From JACKOB01 sp024234575 (lineage in GTDB: Bacteria > Pseudomonadota > Gammaproteobacteria > Pseudomonadales > Oleiphilaceae), in NCBI GenBank assembly GCA_051208035.1, contig JBPJFZ010000004.1, forward strand, positions 314,165-378,164: 64,000 nt of DNA, in the 5' to 3' direction. A program made the position numbers and the translations under genes. The notes beneath the pieces were generated by a model that had not been told where the DNA came from, did not search any database, and saw nothing but the letters and a program-made list of their open reading frames with translations. This document shows positions 52,390-62,452 of the stretch, piece after piece. Each line of letters starts with the position of its first letter. Position 1 is the stretch's first letter.

Positions 52390-54223
52390 GATTATCGGCC
52401 TCTTCAACTTGTTGGCTGACAGGTATTGTAATGGTAAAGGTAGTACCTACACCTGGCTTACTTTGGACTTCTATTTTCCCATGATGTTTCTTGATAATCC
52501 CGAATGAAATTGAAAGCCCAAGGCCTGTTCCTTTGCCAACAGGTTTGGTGGTAAAGAACGGATCAAATATTTTCTTTAGATGGCTGCTTTCAATACCCTT
52601 GCCATTGTCAGTAACGGCTATTTTGACCACGTCACTTTCATGAGAAGTTTTAATCGTAATGATACCTTCCTTCTCAATGGCATGGCCTGCATTGACCAGT
52701 AGATTCATAATGACCTGGTTGATCTGTGAAAACACACAATCGACCAGCGGCAACTGAGCAAAGTCGAGATTCACTTTGCACTTATATTTCAGCTCGTTAT
52801 GAATAATATTGAGGGTTTTTTCGATGCAGGCGTTAATGTCGGTTGGCTGCATTTTCATCTCGCCTACGTGAGAAAAATCTTTGAGGTCCTGAACGATTGT
52901 TTTTACGCGCTCAAGACCATCTGCAGAGTCATTCAAAAGATCTTTGACATCGTCTTTAATAAATCCCACATCATATTTGGTGAGCAAATGTTTAAACTTG
53001 GTGGTGGTGGCGCTATCCGGGCAGGCTTCGAGCAACGGCTGAGCTTCTTCGATCAGTGCTAAGAGGTCTTCCACATAACCACGCAGTGAGTTTAAATTGG
53101 AATTGACATAGCCCACAGGGTTATTGATCTCATGAGCGACACCTGCCGCCAATTGACCGATTGATGCCATTTTCTCTGATTGAACTAACTGTTCCTGGGT
53201 GTTTTTAAGCTTATCAATCAGAATGAGCTGCTCAACTTTTTCTTTTGCCATTTCATTATTAGCGTGCCTAACCTGCATAAACAGCTGGTGATGTTCAACA
53301 TTGGCCATAGCCTGGTGTACTAATTGCGCAATATACACCTCATCAAGAATTTCGAATTGTACCAGCGGGCTAAAGAGCAGCGCCAAAGCAACCCTCTTAT
53401 TCGCCAAGCGAATTGGAACTGCGAGCGCAGACTTCAGCGTACTGAGGTTATCGGTGTCGTTGTCAAGTAATGAAGCTTTGCGGATGTTGTTTAGCGTTTG
53501 CAGTTGCAGCTGTTCAACCAAACGCTCGATTTGTTCTTCAGAAACGCCATTAAGGTGCAGGTAAGTATATGTTGGGTCATCATTACTATCGCCGTTTTGT
53601 GGTGAGGAAAACTTAATTAACGCCGATTTTTTTGCATTGGCGATCAGGCAAAGCCGCCTTAATAGTTCTGAATAGAAATAGTCATCGCACTCTTCGACCA
53701 GCTTCAGCCATTCTAAACATTCGGACCAGACAACCTGATAGCGAAGGGTACCTTTTAACTGGGCGATTTCTTTGCTTTGCGCCTTAAATAGAATGCATAG
53801 ACAAAGTAATTCTGCGAATGACTGTAAAGATACGTTGTCTTCACTTTGCTGCTCGAACAAAAAAATAACATGTGCCGATAACCACTTGTCAGCATGCACT
53901 TGTTTAATTACGGGGTAAGTATTTTTATCTGCAATTAAAAGCGCATCTCCTTTTTGTTGCCGTTGCTGAATATCGCCAGCTTTAATTTCTTTCAGCGTTA
54001 CTTTATGAGGTAAGAGCGCCGCAGAGGCAGCAAATGCGGTGGTGCCACTTATAGATTTGCTATCGAGACTTTGGTAGAGAATATACACCCCGTAGGCACC
54101 CGCACATTGACATATAATATTTAAACAATGATTAACCGTTGGGGCCTCCATTAGCATGGAGAAAACGTTAGCGTTTTCAACAAACGCTTCTGGGTAGGCT
54201 GGGTTGCTGTGTTCTGTAGCCAT
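52382..54223 (-). CDS. Sensor histidine kinase (soluble, GAF-like N-terminus)
   Basis: 613 residues with no transmembrane helix, so cytoplasmic. A GAF-like region (about 170-320) follows an unassigned N-terminal segment. A coiled coil leads to HisKA with phospho-acceptor His364 in AAGVAHEINNPVGY, then HATPase_c with GKGTGLGLSISFGIIKKH. The E-I-N-N-P HisKA subtype is shared with the neighbour at 54384. It is first in the operon with the REC-HD-GYP, REC and Cys-rich genes and is the probable phosphodonor for both REC proteins. The signal is unknown. Confidence 0.92.
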   Translation of the reverse strand: MATEHSNPAYPEAFVENANVFSMLMEAPTVNHCLNIICQCAGAYGVYILYQSLDSKSISGTTAFAASAALLPHKVTLKEIKAGDIQQRQQKGDALLIADKNTYPVIKQVHADKWLSAHVIFLFEQQSEDNVSLQSFAELLCLCILFKAQSKEIAQLKGTLRYQVVWSECLEWLKLVEECDDYFYSELLRRLCLIANAKKSALIKFSSPQNGDSNDDPTYTYLHLNGVSEEQIERLVEQLQLQTLNNIRKASLLDNDTDNLSTLKSALAVPIRLANKRVALALLFSPLVQFEILDEVYIAQLVHQAMANVEHHQLFMQVRHANNEMAKEKVEQLILIDKLKNTQEQLVQSEKMASIGQLAAGVAHEINNPVGYVNSNLNSLRGYVEDLLALIEEAQPLLEACPDSATTTKFKHLLTKYDVGFIKDDVKDLLNDSADGLERVKTIVQDLKDFSHVGEMKMQPTDINACIEKTLNIIHNELKYKCKVNLDFAQLPLVDCVFSQINQVIMNLLVNAGHAIEKEGIITIKTSHESDVVKIAVTDNGKGIESSHLKKIFDPFFTTKPVGKGTGLGLSISFGIIKKHHGKIEVQSKPGVGTTFTITIPVSQQVEEADNHA

Positions 54224-54383
54224 CGCATTTTTCCGGATTATTCAGCGGAGCGTCAGGTATTACATACATTATCAACCATTCACAGGGAGCTGAAAGTCTC
54301 TTCGATTTAATGGAAATATGTGTGAATTAAAGCTTAACTGTAGTTTAGACCATTTTTAAAAATCAGCTGCGTCGAGTATTAAT

Positions 54384-56105
54384 GTGTCATTTGTAAATCG
54401 AATAATCATTTCGATACTAGCTCTATTTTTAGTGTTTACGATATTGGTAAGCACATTTCAGCTTTTTGTGTTTTACCGGGATGAAACCAACCGCTATCAG
54501 CAAAAAACTGAATATTTAACAGACGTTGCCGCCCAGTCGGTTTCGACACTTCTTTGGTCTCTCGATACACAAAATATTCGCCATCTCAGCAAGGTGTTAA
54601 GTTCAGACGATATCTTACGGGGCATTGTTGTTGCCTCAAATATTGTCTTGACCGAAGAGGAGTTAATTTACAGCGGCTACATTGACGTTATGGGTGATGT
54701 TGATGAGGTACCCTTGCAAATTGAGAAATTATTTCCAAAAGATCAGATAGAGATTCGCCGTCAGCCGGTTCTCTGGAATCAACAAGCACTTGGCACCATA
54801 ATACTATTTTTTGACTCATCCCCGGTTGATAAGGTGATATCAACAAGGTTTTATGGCGATATCTTCTATCTTATTCTTAAAATGGTTGTGTTTGGTTTGG
54901 TGCTTTTTATTATTCTTAGCCGCAACTTCCTGCGGCCATTTAAAAAATCGCATGCGTTGGCGACTTCTGTGGGAGAAGTAATATCTGAGTTCAATCGTGA
55001 GCTGGCGGAAGAAAAGTATGACTTTGCCAGTATTCAATCGCTTCGCCCCCTTATTGGGCAGTACTCGGAAGAGATGTCTCGTAACGATGAAGTGGGTGAT
55101 TTCTTTCGTGCTTTTAGTGTGTTGATAGGTGCGGTAGTGTCCTTGGTAGGAGAGCTATCGCAATATTCTGAAGAATTAAAAATGCTGAATGAAGAGCTTG
55201 AGTCCCGCGTTAAAGAAAGGACAGAAGAGCTTTCTGCGTCCAATGAAAAGCTAAAAGAATCCTACGAAGACCTAAAATTCGCCCAGACCAAAATGATGCA
55301 ACAGGAAAAGCTTGCCTCCATCGGTCAGTTAGCGGCGGGAGTTGCGCACGAAATTAATAACCCTGTTGGCTATGTGTCGAGCAATATTAATAGATTGCAA
55401 GAGTACTTTGATTCTCTGCAGCTACTAATCGAAGCCTATAGAAATATATTGTTGGCAGATCAGGGAGAGGGCAAGAAAGCCCAGGTTGCGGCAATAGATG
55501 CCGAGAATGACCTGCAGTTTATCCTAGATGACTTGCCTGAAATAGTAAAAGAGTGCCTCGAAGGTGTTGGCCGGGTGCAGGAAATCGTGCGCAATTTAAA
55601 AGACTTTTCCCGTGTAGATGATGCCGGGAAGCGAAAGCTCTTTAATATTAATGATGCCATAGAGAGCACACTGAAACTGGTTTGGAATGAGCTAAAGTAC
55701 GACTGTAATGTAGAGAAAGAGCTGTTAAACGAATCGATGGTCGAGGCGAATTACGGTCAGATCAATCAGGTGATTTCCAATCTCTTGGTTAATGCTTCTC
55801 ATGCCATTAAAGATACAGGCAAATATGGACGAATCTTGATAAAAACGTGGAGCGATGATACCTGGGTCTGTTTTTCAGTGGAAGACTCTGGCATCGGTAT
55901 TCCTGAGGACGTTCGAAAAAATATATTTGATCCATTTTTTACCACCAAGCCTGTTGGCAAGGGCACTGGGCTGGGGCTAAACATCAGCTACGACATTATT
56001 GTTAATCAGCATAAAGGTGAGATTGAGGTTATTAGCACACCCGGAGTTGGCAGCACCTTTATTGTCAAGCTGCCATTCAGTCAGGCAGAGCAAGTTACCC
56101 ATTAA
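54384..56105 (+). CDS. Membrane sensor histidine kinase
   Basis: 573 residues. A first transmembrane helix (about 6-30) precedes a periplasmic segment (about 31-155) with SVSTLLWSLDTQNIRHLSKVL, a pattern of CHASE-type/ligand domains, then a second helix (about 158-180). A linker and coiled coil lead to HisKA with His322 in GVAHEINNPVGYVSS, and HATPase_c with GKGTGLGLNISYDI. It starts with GTG and is divergent from the soluble kinase gene at 54223. The catalytic cores of the two kinases are close paralogues. It is likely part of the same signalling district. Confidence 0.92.
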   Translation: MSFVNRIIISILALFLVFTILVSTFQLFVFYRDETNRYQQKTEYLTDVAAQSVSTLLWSLDTQNIRHLSKVLSSDDILRGIVVASNIVLTEEELIYSGYIDVMGDVDEVPLQIEKLFPKDQIEIRRQPVLWNQQALGTIILFFDSSPVDKVISTRFYGDIFYLILKMVVFGLVLFIILSRNFLRPFKKSHALATSVGEVISEFNRELAEEKYDFASIQSLRPLIGQYSEEMSRNDEVGDFFRAFSVLIGAVVSLVGELSQYSEELKMLNEELESRVKERTEELSASNEKLKESYEDLKFAQTKMMQQEKLASIGQLAAGVAHEINNPVGYVSSNINRLQEYFDSLQLLIEAYRNILLADQGEGKKAQVAAIDAENDLQFILDDLPEIVKECLEGVGRVQEIVRNLKDFSRVDDAGKRKLFNINDAIESTLKLVWNELKYDCNVEKELLNESMVEANYGQINQVISNLLVNASHAIKDTGKYGRILIKTWSDDTWVCFSVEDSGIGIPEDVRKNIFDPFFTTKPVGKGTGLGLNISYDIIVNQHKGEIEVISTPGVGSTFIVKLPFSQAEQVTH

Positions 56106-56439
56106 TGTATAACCAAAAGTAGCAACCCGTGCTCTGTTTATGAGCTACACTGATTAATTAAGAATAGAGATCCAATGTGTTGGGGGGATATTGATAAGTT
56201 TGACATTGCTGCCAGGCAGCAGCCTATAACTGGGTCAGGCATTGATAGTGGCATACAGCGGTTAAAAATTGGGGCGAGTGTGCCGCTGGTGGAATATATA
56301 TCCAAGGTTAATGTTTTAATTTTTACGACCAGTCATCCTGTTTAGACGCCATGTAAGACGTTATGGTGCATACAAAAGGCTGATATTTAGGTTATGGGGT
56401 AACAAATTACTCAGAGCCCGTTAGTTGGAGGCTGATTAC
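56106..56439. other. 334-bp intergenic region with one small open frame
   Basis: Between a kinase and the GGDEF/EAL protein. It holds the 56-codon frame described separately, a short palindrome GCTGCCAGGCAGC near 56209, and no clear promoter. A GGAGG ribosome-binding site at 56427-56431 belongs to the next gene. Confidence 0.6.
56175..56345 (+). CDS. Small hypothetical protein (56 codons)
   Basis: An ATG-started frame ends at TAG 56343-56345. The product starts MCWGDIDKFDIAARQQP and has a hydrophobic middle-to-end (VNVLIF), but no recognisable domain. The ribosome-binding site is weak. It could be a translated leader, a fragment of an older gene, or chance. Confidence 0.25.
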   Translation: MCWGDIDKFDIAARQQPITGSGIDSGIQRLKIGASVPLVEYISKVNVLIFTTSHPV

Positions 56440-59436
56440 ATGGTCGATTTTGAAAGCCTGAGAGATCAACAAACTTACCTTGATGTGCTAATCGGCTCTT
56501 TAAAGTCAGCTGTGGTGGTGGTTTCTGAGGAAGGCAAAATACTTTTCTGGAGCCAGTCGGCGCAAGGTATCTTTGGTTATCAACCAGACGAAGTGAATGA
56601 AACGCTGATACAAGATTCTCTGCTGAAAAACACGGCTGAGATTGACAAAAAATATCAACTCAAATGCCTGACGTTTACGCAACTAATGCACGTAGCGCCA
56701 GGCAGCACCGAATTAATCATGCGCGACAAATCAGGTGCTACGGTTTATACCGAGGTAACCATCCAACCGTTTATGATGGCTCAGACCAAACGCTACAGTT
56801 TGGTAATCAGAGATATCGAAGGTTTAATGAAAGATCGCGTGAAAGCAAAGCTGCTGGTTGAGATCAACAGTGTTCGGGAATTAATTCATGCAATTATAGT
56901 GAAAAGCGACTCAATTGATGCACTCGCTCAACATATTCTGGAGTCGGTTACACATCTAAGTTTTCTGCATAGTATCGGTGCTGCTTCGCTGGTTCTGAGT
57001 CTACCTGATCAGACTGCCCGGGTGTTTAATTATCACCACGATCAAACAGATGTGGTACGTTGTTTAATGGCTGCAGACTGTGCATTTAGAAAATACCAAG
57101 CGCCATGTGTTGCCCGCGTTTTGCCTCATCCGCCTGAGTGTAACTCCCAGTGCCTGCAGAAGGTAGGCACTCAATGCGCAGTTATTCCACTTAATCTTGA
57201 TGGCAGAGCCAGCGATAATGTGGGGTATGTCATTGTTTGGTTAAAACGGAAACGGTTTGAGGGGTATGAGCGCCGCAGTCTTGAATCAGTTGGTGGAACT
57301 ATTGCGGCGGCGCTGGTTTCTTTTGAAGAGCACAGGTTAATAAAAAAACTTATCAGTGCCATCGAAGAAAGCCCTGTATCAACGGTGATCACTGATAATA
57401 AAGGTAACATCGAATACGCCAATCAATGTGCTATTGCCACTACTGGCTATAAAAAAGATGAATTGATTGGTAAGCATACACGTATTTTTCAGTCGGGGCT
57501 TACTCCGCAAGCGGTTTATCAGGATTTATGGAACACGATATCGGAAGGTCGTCGGTGGCGGGGCGAGTTACAAAACAAAAATAAAAAAGGTGATCTGTAT
57601 TGGGAAAAAGTGGTGATATTTCCCATCACCTCATCGTCGGGAGAAATCACAAACTTCGTCGCGATCAAACAGGATGTAACAGAAAGAAAGCGTCAATCTG
57701 AACAAATAGACTTTATGTCAACACATGATTCGGTCACTGGTTTACCGAACCATGTCCTCATGTTTGATCGGTTGGGGCAACTCATCGACAGCCGTACCGA
57801 AGCCAAGAGTGCGTTTACCATCGTGCTGCTTAATATTGTTCACTTCCATCAGTTTAATGAGTCACTTGGTTATACCCGCAGCAACATGCTGATGAGGCAG
57901 ATAGCAAATACCCTTGCTGACGCATTGCTACCTGAAGAAAGTATTGCCCGGGCCCATGGTGCGGCTTTTTATTTATTGCTTAGTCAGTGTGGTACTGAAG
58001 AAAGTGCCGAAGCCCGCTTTAACCAGATTATCCAATCATTTACCAACAAAATCGTATTTGAAGGCGAGCAGGTTAAAGTAAATTTTAATGCCGGGGCGGC
58101 GCTTTACCCGGTGCACGGTAAGACTCCAGAACAATTGTTAGCGATGCTGGATGAGGCCCATATGCAGGCAAAAGTAGCTGGCGGTGTACATAGTCTATGC
58201 TTTTTAAATGCCGTCGCGGCCTCACAAAGTATGTCACGGTTTAATTTTCGCAGTGAAATTGAAAGAGCTCTGCAAGCGCAAGAGTTCGAACTGCACTTTC
58301 AGCCGCAGGTGTATAGTGACAGTGTGAGGGTGTCTGGTTGTGAAGCACTAATTCGCTGGCATCATCCAGTCAAAGGGTTTATCTCTCCGATGGAGTTTAT
58401 CCCTATTGCAGAAGAGAGTGATTTGATTCAAAGCGTTGGCAACTGGGTATTGGAAAGTGCGTTTACGCATTTGGCTTTATGGAAAGAGGCTGTTCCGAAA
58501 AACTTTCGAATGGCGATAAATCTTTCTGCAAAACAGCTGATTTCGAAAGACCTGTTACCCTACATTGAGGCACTTATTAAAACTCATGGTATCAACCCTA
58601 AAATGCTGGAGTTTGAAATTACCGAGTCAGCAATTGTGGGCAATCTTGAAGAGTGCATTGGCTTACTCTCGCAGTTACGGTCAATGGGATGTGCAATTTC
58701 TATTGATGATTTTGGCACGGGCTATTCTAATTTAGGCTATCTCAAACAATTTCCTTTGGATCGTTTAAAAATTGATCGTTGTTTTGTAAAAGAGATCACC
58801 CACAGTGCTGAAGACGCATTGCTGTCTAAGCTGATTGTACAAATATCGCAAACGTTGGGCCTAAAAGTAGTAGCGGAGGGGGTTGAAACTGAAGCGCAGT
58901 ATCACCTTTTGCGACGATTAAACTGTGATTATCTGCAAGGTTATTATTTTTCCAAGCCGGTCGCTGCTGATGAGTTTTTGGCCATTCTAAAGAGCCCGAG
59001 TTGGAGAGAGGTAGAGACGCCTGTCATTGGACAGGATACGTTATTAATTGTCGATGATGAGAAAGCGGTTATATCGTCTTTGATAAGGCTATTTAGGCGA
59101 TCGAAATATCATGTAATTTCAACAACCAGCGCCAAAGAGGCCCTAGAGTTGCTAGCGGTTCAACCCGTTGGCGTTCTCTTATGTGATCAGCGCATGCCAG
59201 AAATGAGCGGTACAGAGCTACTGAGGCGAGTAAAAAAAATGTACCCCGACACGGTGCGAATCATGTTAAGTGGTTATGCCGAAATTGATGCTGTTACCAA
59301 AGCGGTTAATGAAGGGGCGATCTATAAATTTTTCTTAAAACCGTGGAATGATGAAGAGCTGGTAGCCGAAGTTCATAGTGCATTTCAGTACTATCATGAG
59401 AAGCTGGCAAAGAGCAAAGTCCGGCCACCGCTCTAA
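56440..59436 (+). CDS. PAS-GAF-PAS-GGDEF(degenerate)-EAL-REC protein
   Basis: About 998 residues. I chose ATG 56440 because GGAGG lies 8 bases upstream. Order of domains: PAS (about 15-130), a Cys-containing GAF-like region (about 150-300), PAS/PAC (about 310-430), a GGDEF domain whose signature is replaced by HGAAF (about 510), EAL (about 610-850) with intact CEALIRW, DDFGTGYS and related motifs, and a C-terminal REC (about 870-990) with the phospho-Asp in LLCDQRMPEMSG. It probably degrades c-di-GMP with its GGDEF as a sensing site. A C-terminal receiver after EAL is less usual than an N-terminal one. Confidence 0.93.
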   Translation: MVDFESLRDQQTYLDVLIGSLKSAVVVVSEEGKILFWSQSAQGIFGYQPDEVNETLIQDSLLKNTAEIDKKYQLKCLTFTQLMHVAPGSTELIMRDKSGATVYTEVTIQPFMMAQTKRYSLVIRDIEGLMKDRVKAKLLVEINSVRELIHAIIVKSDSIDALAQHILESVTHLSFLHSIGAASLVLSLPDQTARVFNYHHDQTDVVRCLMAADCAFRKYQAPCVARVLPHPPECNSQCLQKVGTQCAVIPLNLDGRASDNVGYVIVWLKRKRFEGYERRSLESVGGTIAAALVSFEEHRLIKKLISAIEESPVSTVITDNKGNIEYANQCAIATTGYKKDELIGKHTRIFQSGLTPQAVYQDLWNTISEGRRWRGELQNKNKKGDLYWEKVVIFPITSSSGEITNFVAIKQDVTERKRQSEQIDFMSTHDSVTGLPNHVLMFDRLGQLIDSRTEAKSAFTIVLLNIVHFHQFNESLGYTRSNMLMRQIANTLADALLPEESIARAHGAAFYLLLSQCGTEESAEARFNQIIQSFTNKIVFEGEQVKVNFNAGAALYPVHGKTPEQLLAMLDEAHMQAKVAGGVHSLCFLNAVAASQSMSRFNFRSEIERALQAQEFELHFQPQVYSDSVRVSGCEALIRWHHPVKGFISPMEFIPIAEESDLIQSVGNWVLESAFTHLALWKEAVPKNFRMAINLSAKQLISKDLLPYIEALIKTHGINPKMLEFEITESAIVGNLEECIGLLSQLRSMGCAISIDDFGTGYSNLGYLKQFPLDRLKIDRCFVKEITHSAEDALLSKLIVQISQTLGLKVVAEGVETEAQYHLLRRLNCDYLQGYYFSKPVAADEFLAILKSPSWREVETPVIGQDTLLIVDDEKAVISSLIRLFRRSKYHVISTTSAKEALELLAVQPVGVLLCDQRMPEMSGTELLRRVKKMYPDTVRIMLSGYAEIDAVTKAVNEGAIYKFFLKPWNDEELVAEVHSAFQYYHEKLAKSKVRPPL

Positions 59437-59470
59437 TGGTTTATAGCGGGCGCTCTAGGCCAGTGGGAAA

Positions 59471-60490
59471 TTATCCATAAAACCGTTTCGATATTTCTTC
59501 ATAGTTCACCACAATGCGGCTGATGTAGCGGGCTGTTTCTTCAAAGCTGGGAAGTAATCCGTACTGCGTGTAAATGGCTTCATTAGTCCAGGTTCTTCCC
59601 AGTCCTGCGTTATAAGCCGCCGCTGCCGCAAGAATGTTACCGTTTCTTACCCGCAGGGCATTGGCCAGCATGTGTACCATTGCGAAAATGGGCTTTTTAT
59701 AGGTAAAACGCTCGTCGAAGCCTGTGAAAAAATCCTGGTAGGTAAAAATATCTCTTTTGCCTAATTCGGTAATATTTGTTTCGATATAGGTAACGTAGTT
59801 ATCGCTGGCCTGGCTGATTTTGTCGCGATAGATATTTAATTGCCGTTGCCGTTCGATTTGTTCGCGAGCTTTTTCTTGCTCAAGCTTACCTTGAGCTAAT
59901 AATTCCAGTGCGGCGGACAAATCAAAATGGGCATGGGCACTTGTCGCTTTGCGGTACGCATTACGTTGTCCAACAAGATCTCGATAGTTATCTAAAGACC
60001 CGGCCAGATCTGTGGCCAGGTAAGGAGGTTGTTTGTGGGCAGACAAGCTGCCTGCAACCGTCATTTGGTAGGCTTTGGTGGCGGTGGACGGCATAAACTG
60101 ACAAATGCCCGCTGCCAACGCCGGAGATATCGCCAGCTCGCAAAACAGCGATTCTGCCATGATCTGCGACATCACCCAAACCGGGTCAACCGAAAACAGC
60201 GATGCATGTTCAACGATGGCAAGGTCAACCCAATAGACAATGTTCGTGATACGTTTTTCGAAATCAATTTGCTCGAAAGGTTGTTGCCAAAATTGCAGGG
60301 TCATGCCTTTGTAGTGAGACTCTAACAGATCCAGAACCGCTTTCGACAGCTTGAGACGGCTCTGTGCCGACATTGAGGTGGGTTGGGTCTTTTCTAACAA
60401 AAACTGCAGGGGCTTGGCCTGGCTGACAACGGGCAGTGCAGCAATCGCACCTGTTGCGAGAAAACCGGCAAACTGGCGTCTGGATAGCAT
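59471..60490 (-). CDS. Lytic transglycosylase domain protein with Tat-like signal
   Basis: 339 residues. The N-terminus MLSRRQFAGFLATGAIAALP has the SRRxF twin-arginine motif, so Tat export to the periplasm is predicted. The SLT domain (about 100-170 and 285-335) has the catalytic Glu in AESLF (about 115), ISPALAAGICQFMP and the AAYNAGLGRT motif. A helical, charged insert (about 190-240) separates the parts. It would cleave peptidoglycan between MurNAc and GlcNAc. Tat export is unusual for this enzyme class, which usually uses Sec. Adjacent genes do not explain it. Confidence 0.87.
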   Translation of the reverse strand: MLSRRQFAGFLATGAIAALPVVSQAKPLQFLLEKTQPTSMSAQSRLKLSKAVLDLLESHYKGMTLQFWQQPFEQIDFEKRITNIVYWVDLAIVEHASLFSVDPVWVMSQIMAESLFCELAISPALAAGICQFMPSTATKAYQMTVAGSLSAHKQPPYLATDLAGSLDNYRDLVGQRNAYRKATSAHAHFDLSAALELLAQGKLEQEKAREQIERQRQLNIYRDKISQASDNYVTYIETNITELGKRDIFTYQDFFTGFDERFTYKKPIFAMVHMLANALRVRNGNILAAAAAYNAGLGRTWTNEAIYTQYGLLPSFEETARYISRIVVNYEEISKRFYG

Positions 60491-60571
60491 AGGAAAGTTC
60501 TTGAATTTAAGGAGAGAATTGTATCCCTATGCTATCGCTCGCGCGGCTAAAAGCAAGCCCCTTTGTAAAAT

Positions 60572-62452
60572 TCAGTTTTTCGGTTGTTTGGATTGTTGCA
60601 GTAACAGATCAACCGATGCTTTAAGGGACAATACTTCGCTCGACTTTGGATCAGCTTCATAGGCGATTTCCAAAAAGCGTTGCGCTGAAGCCACCTCTTT
60701 TTTCTCTAACGCGATCAGAGCCAACATGTAATTGCTGCGGCTACGCAGAATAGTATTGTTGATACGTGATGCGGCTTGGTGAATCACGGCGAATGCATTT
60801 ACCTGTTGCAGATCACTGCACATATGAATCATGTTGCTGTATTGGCTGATGCTGTAAGAGGTGGTGGGCAACTGCTCGAGTGCTTTCAAGGTCCTGTCCC
60901 GCATTGCTATCACCTCTTTAACACCGAATTTGTCTGGAAATGTACACATCACGCCAATTTGCGCCAAGCCATAGCCGGCCTCCCAGGGAGCATATATAAA
61001 GGCTTGCTCCAGCGCCTTCATCGTATTGGCGACATCACCGTGGCTAAAATATAAATCTGCCGCTTTTGCCCAAACCCTTGGCGATCCGCTGTTAATATCA
61101 AACAAATGGATAATCAGTGCTTCTTCGCTGCGCCAGTGTTTGACTCGCTCCATCGTCGCCGCGGCAGGCATGGCAATAAATAGGGTGGTCAGTAATGATA
61201 AAGAAATAACGGCAGAAGCTTTAAATTTCTGTGCGCAGAGCGTTATCGCCCAGGCTAAACTAAAAACGGGGCCGACATAGGGCAGGTAATTACGGTGTTC
61301 GAATACCAGTTCCAGGGTTATGACGGTCGACTCCAGTAAGTGCCCGACGATAAACCACAGCACCCCAAAAGACAGCCAGGGTAAGCGATTTCGAATCAGT
61401 AGCCAGGCCAGGCCTGCAAATGTCCCCATCCATGTTAGTACTGCTATTATCGTTGTAATTGGGTTGAGCAAATCTTTACTAATCAGGACTGTGTCGTGCA
61501 AGAATGTGAGCTGGCGAATATCCGGAACCACCAGCCAGTAGAGATATTCGAGCGTAATCCGGCTTTCAGTGAGCAGGCGGGCATTGGTATCGAACTCTCG
61601 AGCGGCCAGCGTCGTGTCGGCGTTACTGAATATGTAGATTTTTACCAGGTAGCCCACAACTAATAACAAAGGGCTAATCAGCAACGCTTTATACATCGTG
61701 CTAAAAGCAGATGTAGTTGACGGTGAGAATCTAAAGCGAAAGAAACAGGCTTCTATAACGGCACATAACAGCGGCGTGAGAATACCGTTTTCTTTACAGA
61801 GAAAAGCAAGGGCGGTAAACAACCCCAGCAGGCCGGCCCCGATAACTAGCAGGGTATTGTTGGCTTGTAGCAGCAGCTTTTGTCGCAGATGTATAAAACT
61901 GACGATTCCCGCCAGGGAGAAAAATGCAGACAATATAGTCATTCTCTGCACGCTGTAGAGCACAGTGCTGACCATCAAAGGGTGCAGCAACCAAAATGAA
62001 GTCACAAATAACGGCAACCATCGTGCGCAAGGTGGCAGAGAATCGTTGCCGTACCTTGAGGTATTTTGTGATGCCAGTGTGACAAGCTGTGTAACCAATG
62101 CGTATATTAAAAAACCACACATAACATGCAGTAGCGTGTTGGTTACCTTTAAAGAACGAAAGAAGTCATCGGCAAAGTAATAGTTCAGGGCAAAGCTTAT
62201 ATAGCTGATCGGGCGGTTAAGGTAAGGGTGGCGGCTGGTAAATGTGTCCTGCATTGACGAGGCTGCCTGTAAAAGGCTGGCACTGTTCAGTTCGTTTATT
62301 TTGATACCATCGTTGAACAGAATGTTTGATTTGTCATCAAACAACATCGGCCCATTCACCGCTGGTAAATAGATAAAAAAGCACAGCAGGCAAATGACTG
62401 CAAAGAGGCAGACCATCACTTTGGATTGGGTTTGGCTGGAAAAATAGGTCAC
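60572..62452 (-). CDS. Membrane glycosyltransferase-like (GT-C/TMTC-type) protein with C-terminal TPR-like region
   Basis: 626 residues. About ten to eleven transmembrane helices fill residues 12-420. Near the N-terminus the first loop carries MLFDDKSNILFN with the DD motif and RPISYISFALNYYF, as in protein O-mannosyltransferase-like or pilin glycosyltransferase proteins of the GT-C class. The last 200 residues are soluble and helical with repeated A-x-x-Y/L-x-x-A patterns (for example WAKAADLYFSHGDVANTMKALEQAF), which fits TPRs. Substrate and acceptor are unknown. A glycosylating role on pili or surface proteins is plausible. Confidence 0.78.
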   Translation of the reverse strand: MTYFSSQTQSKVMVCLFAVICLLCFFIYLPAVNGPMLFDDKSNILFNDGIKINELNSASLLQAASSMQDTFTSRHPYLNRPISYISFALNYYFADDFFRSLKVTNTLLHVMCGFLIYALVTQLVTLASQNTSRYGNDSLPPCARWLPLFVTSFWLLHPLMVSTVLYSVQRMTILSAFFSLAGIVSFIHLRQKLLLQANNTLLVIGAGLLGLFTALAFLCKENGILTPLLCAVIEACFFRFRFSPSTTSAFSTMYKALLISPLLLVVGYLVKIYIFSNADTTLAAREFDTNARLLTESRITLEYLYWLVVPDIRQLTFLHDTVLISKDLLNPITTIIAVLTWMGTFAGLAWLLIRNRLPWLSFGVLWFIVGHLLESTVITLELVFEHRNYLPYVGPVFSLAWAITLCAQKFKASAVISLSLLTTLFIAMPAAATMERVKHWRSEEALIIHLFDINSGSPRVWAKAADLYFSHGDVANTMKALEQAFIYAPWEAGYGLAQIGVMCTFPDKFGVKEVIAMRDRTLKALEQLPTTSYSISQYSNMIHMCSDLQQVNAFAVIHQAASRINNTILRSRSNYMLALIALEKKEVASAQRFLEIAYEADPKSSEVLSLKASVDLLLQQSKQPKN

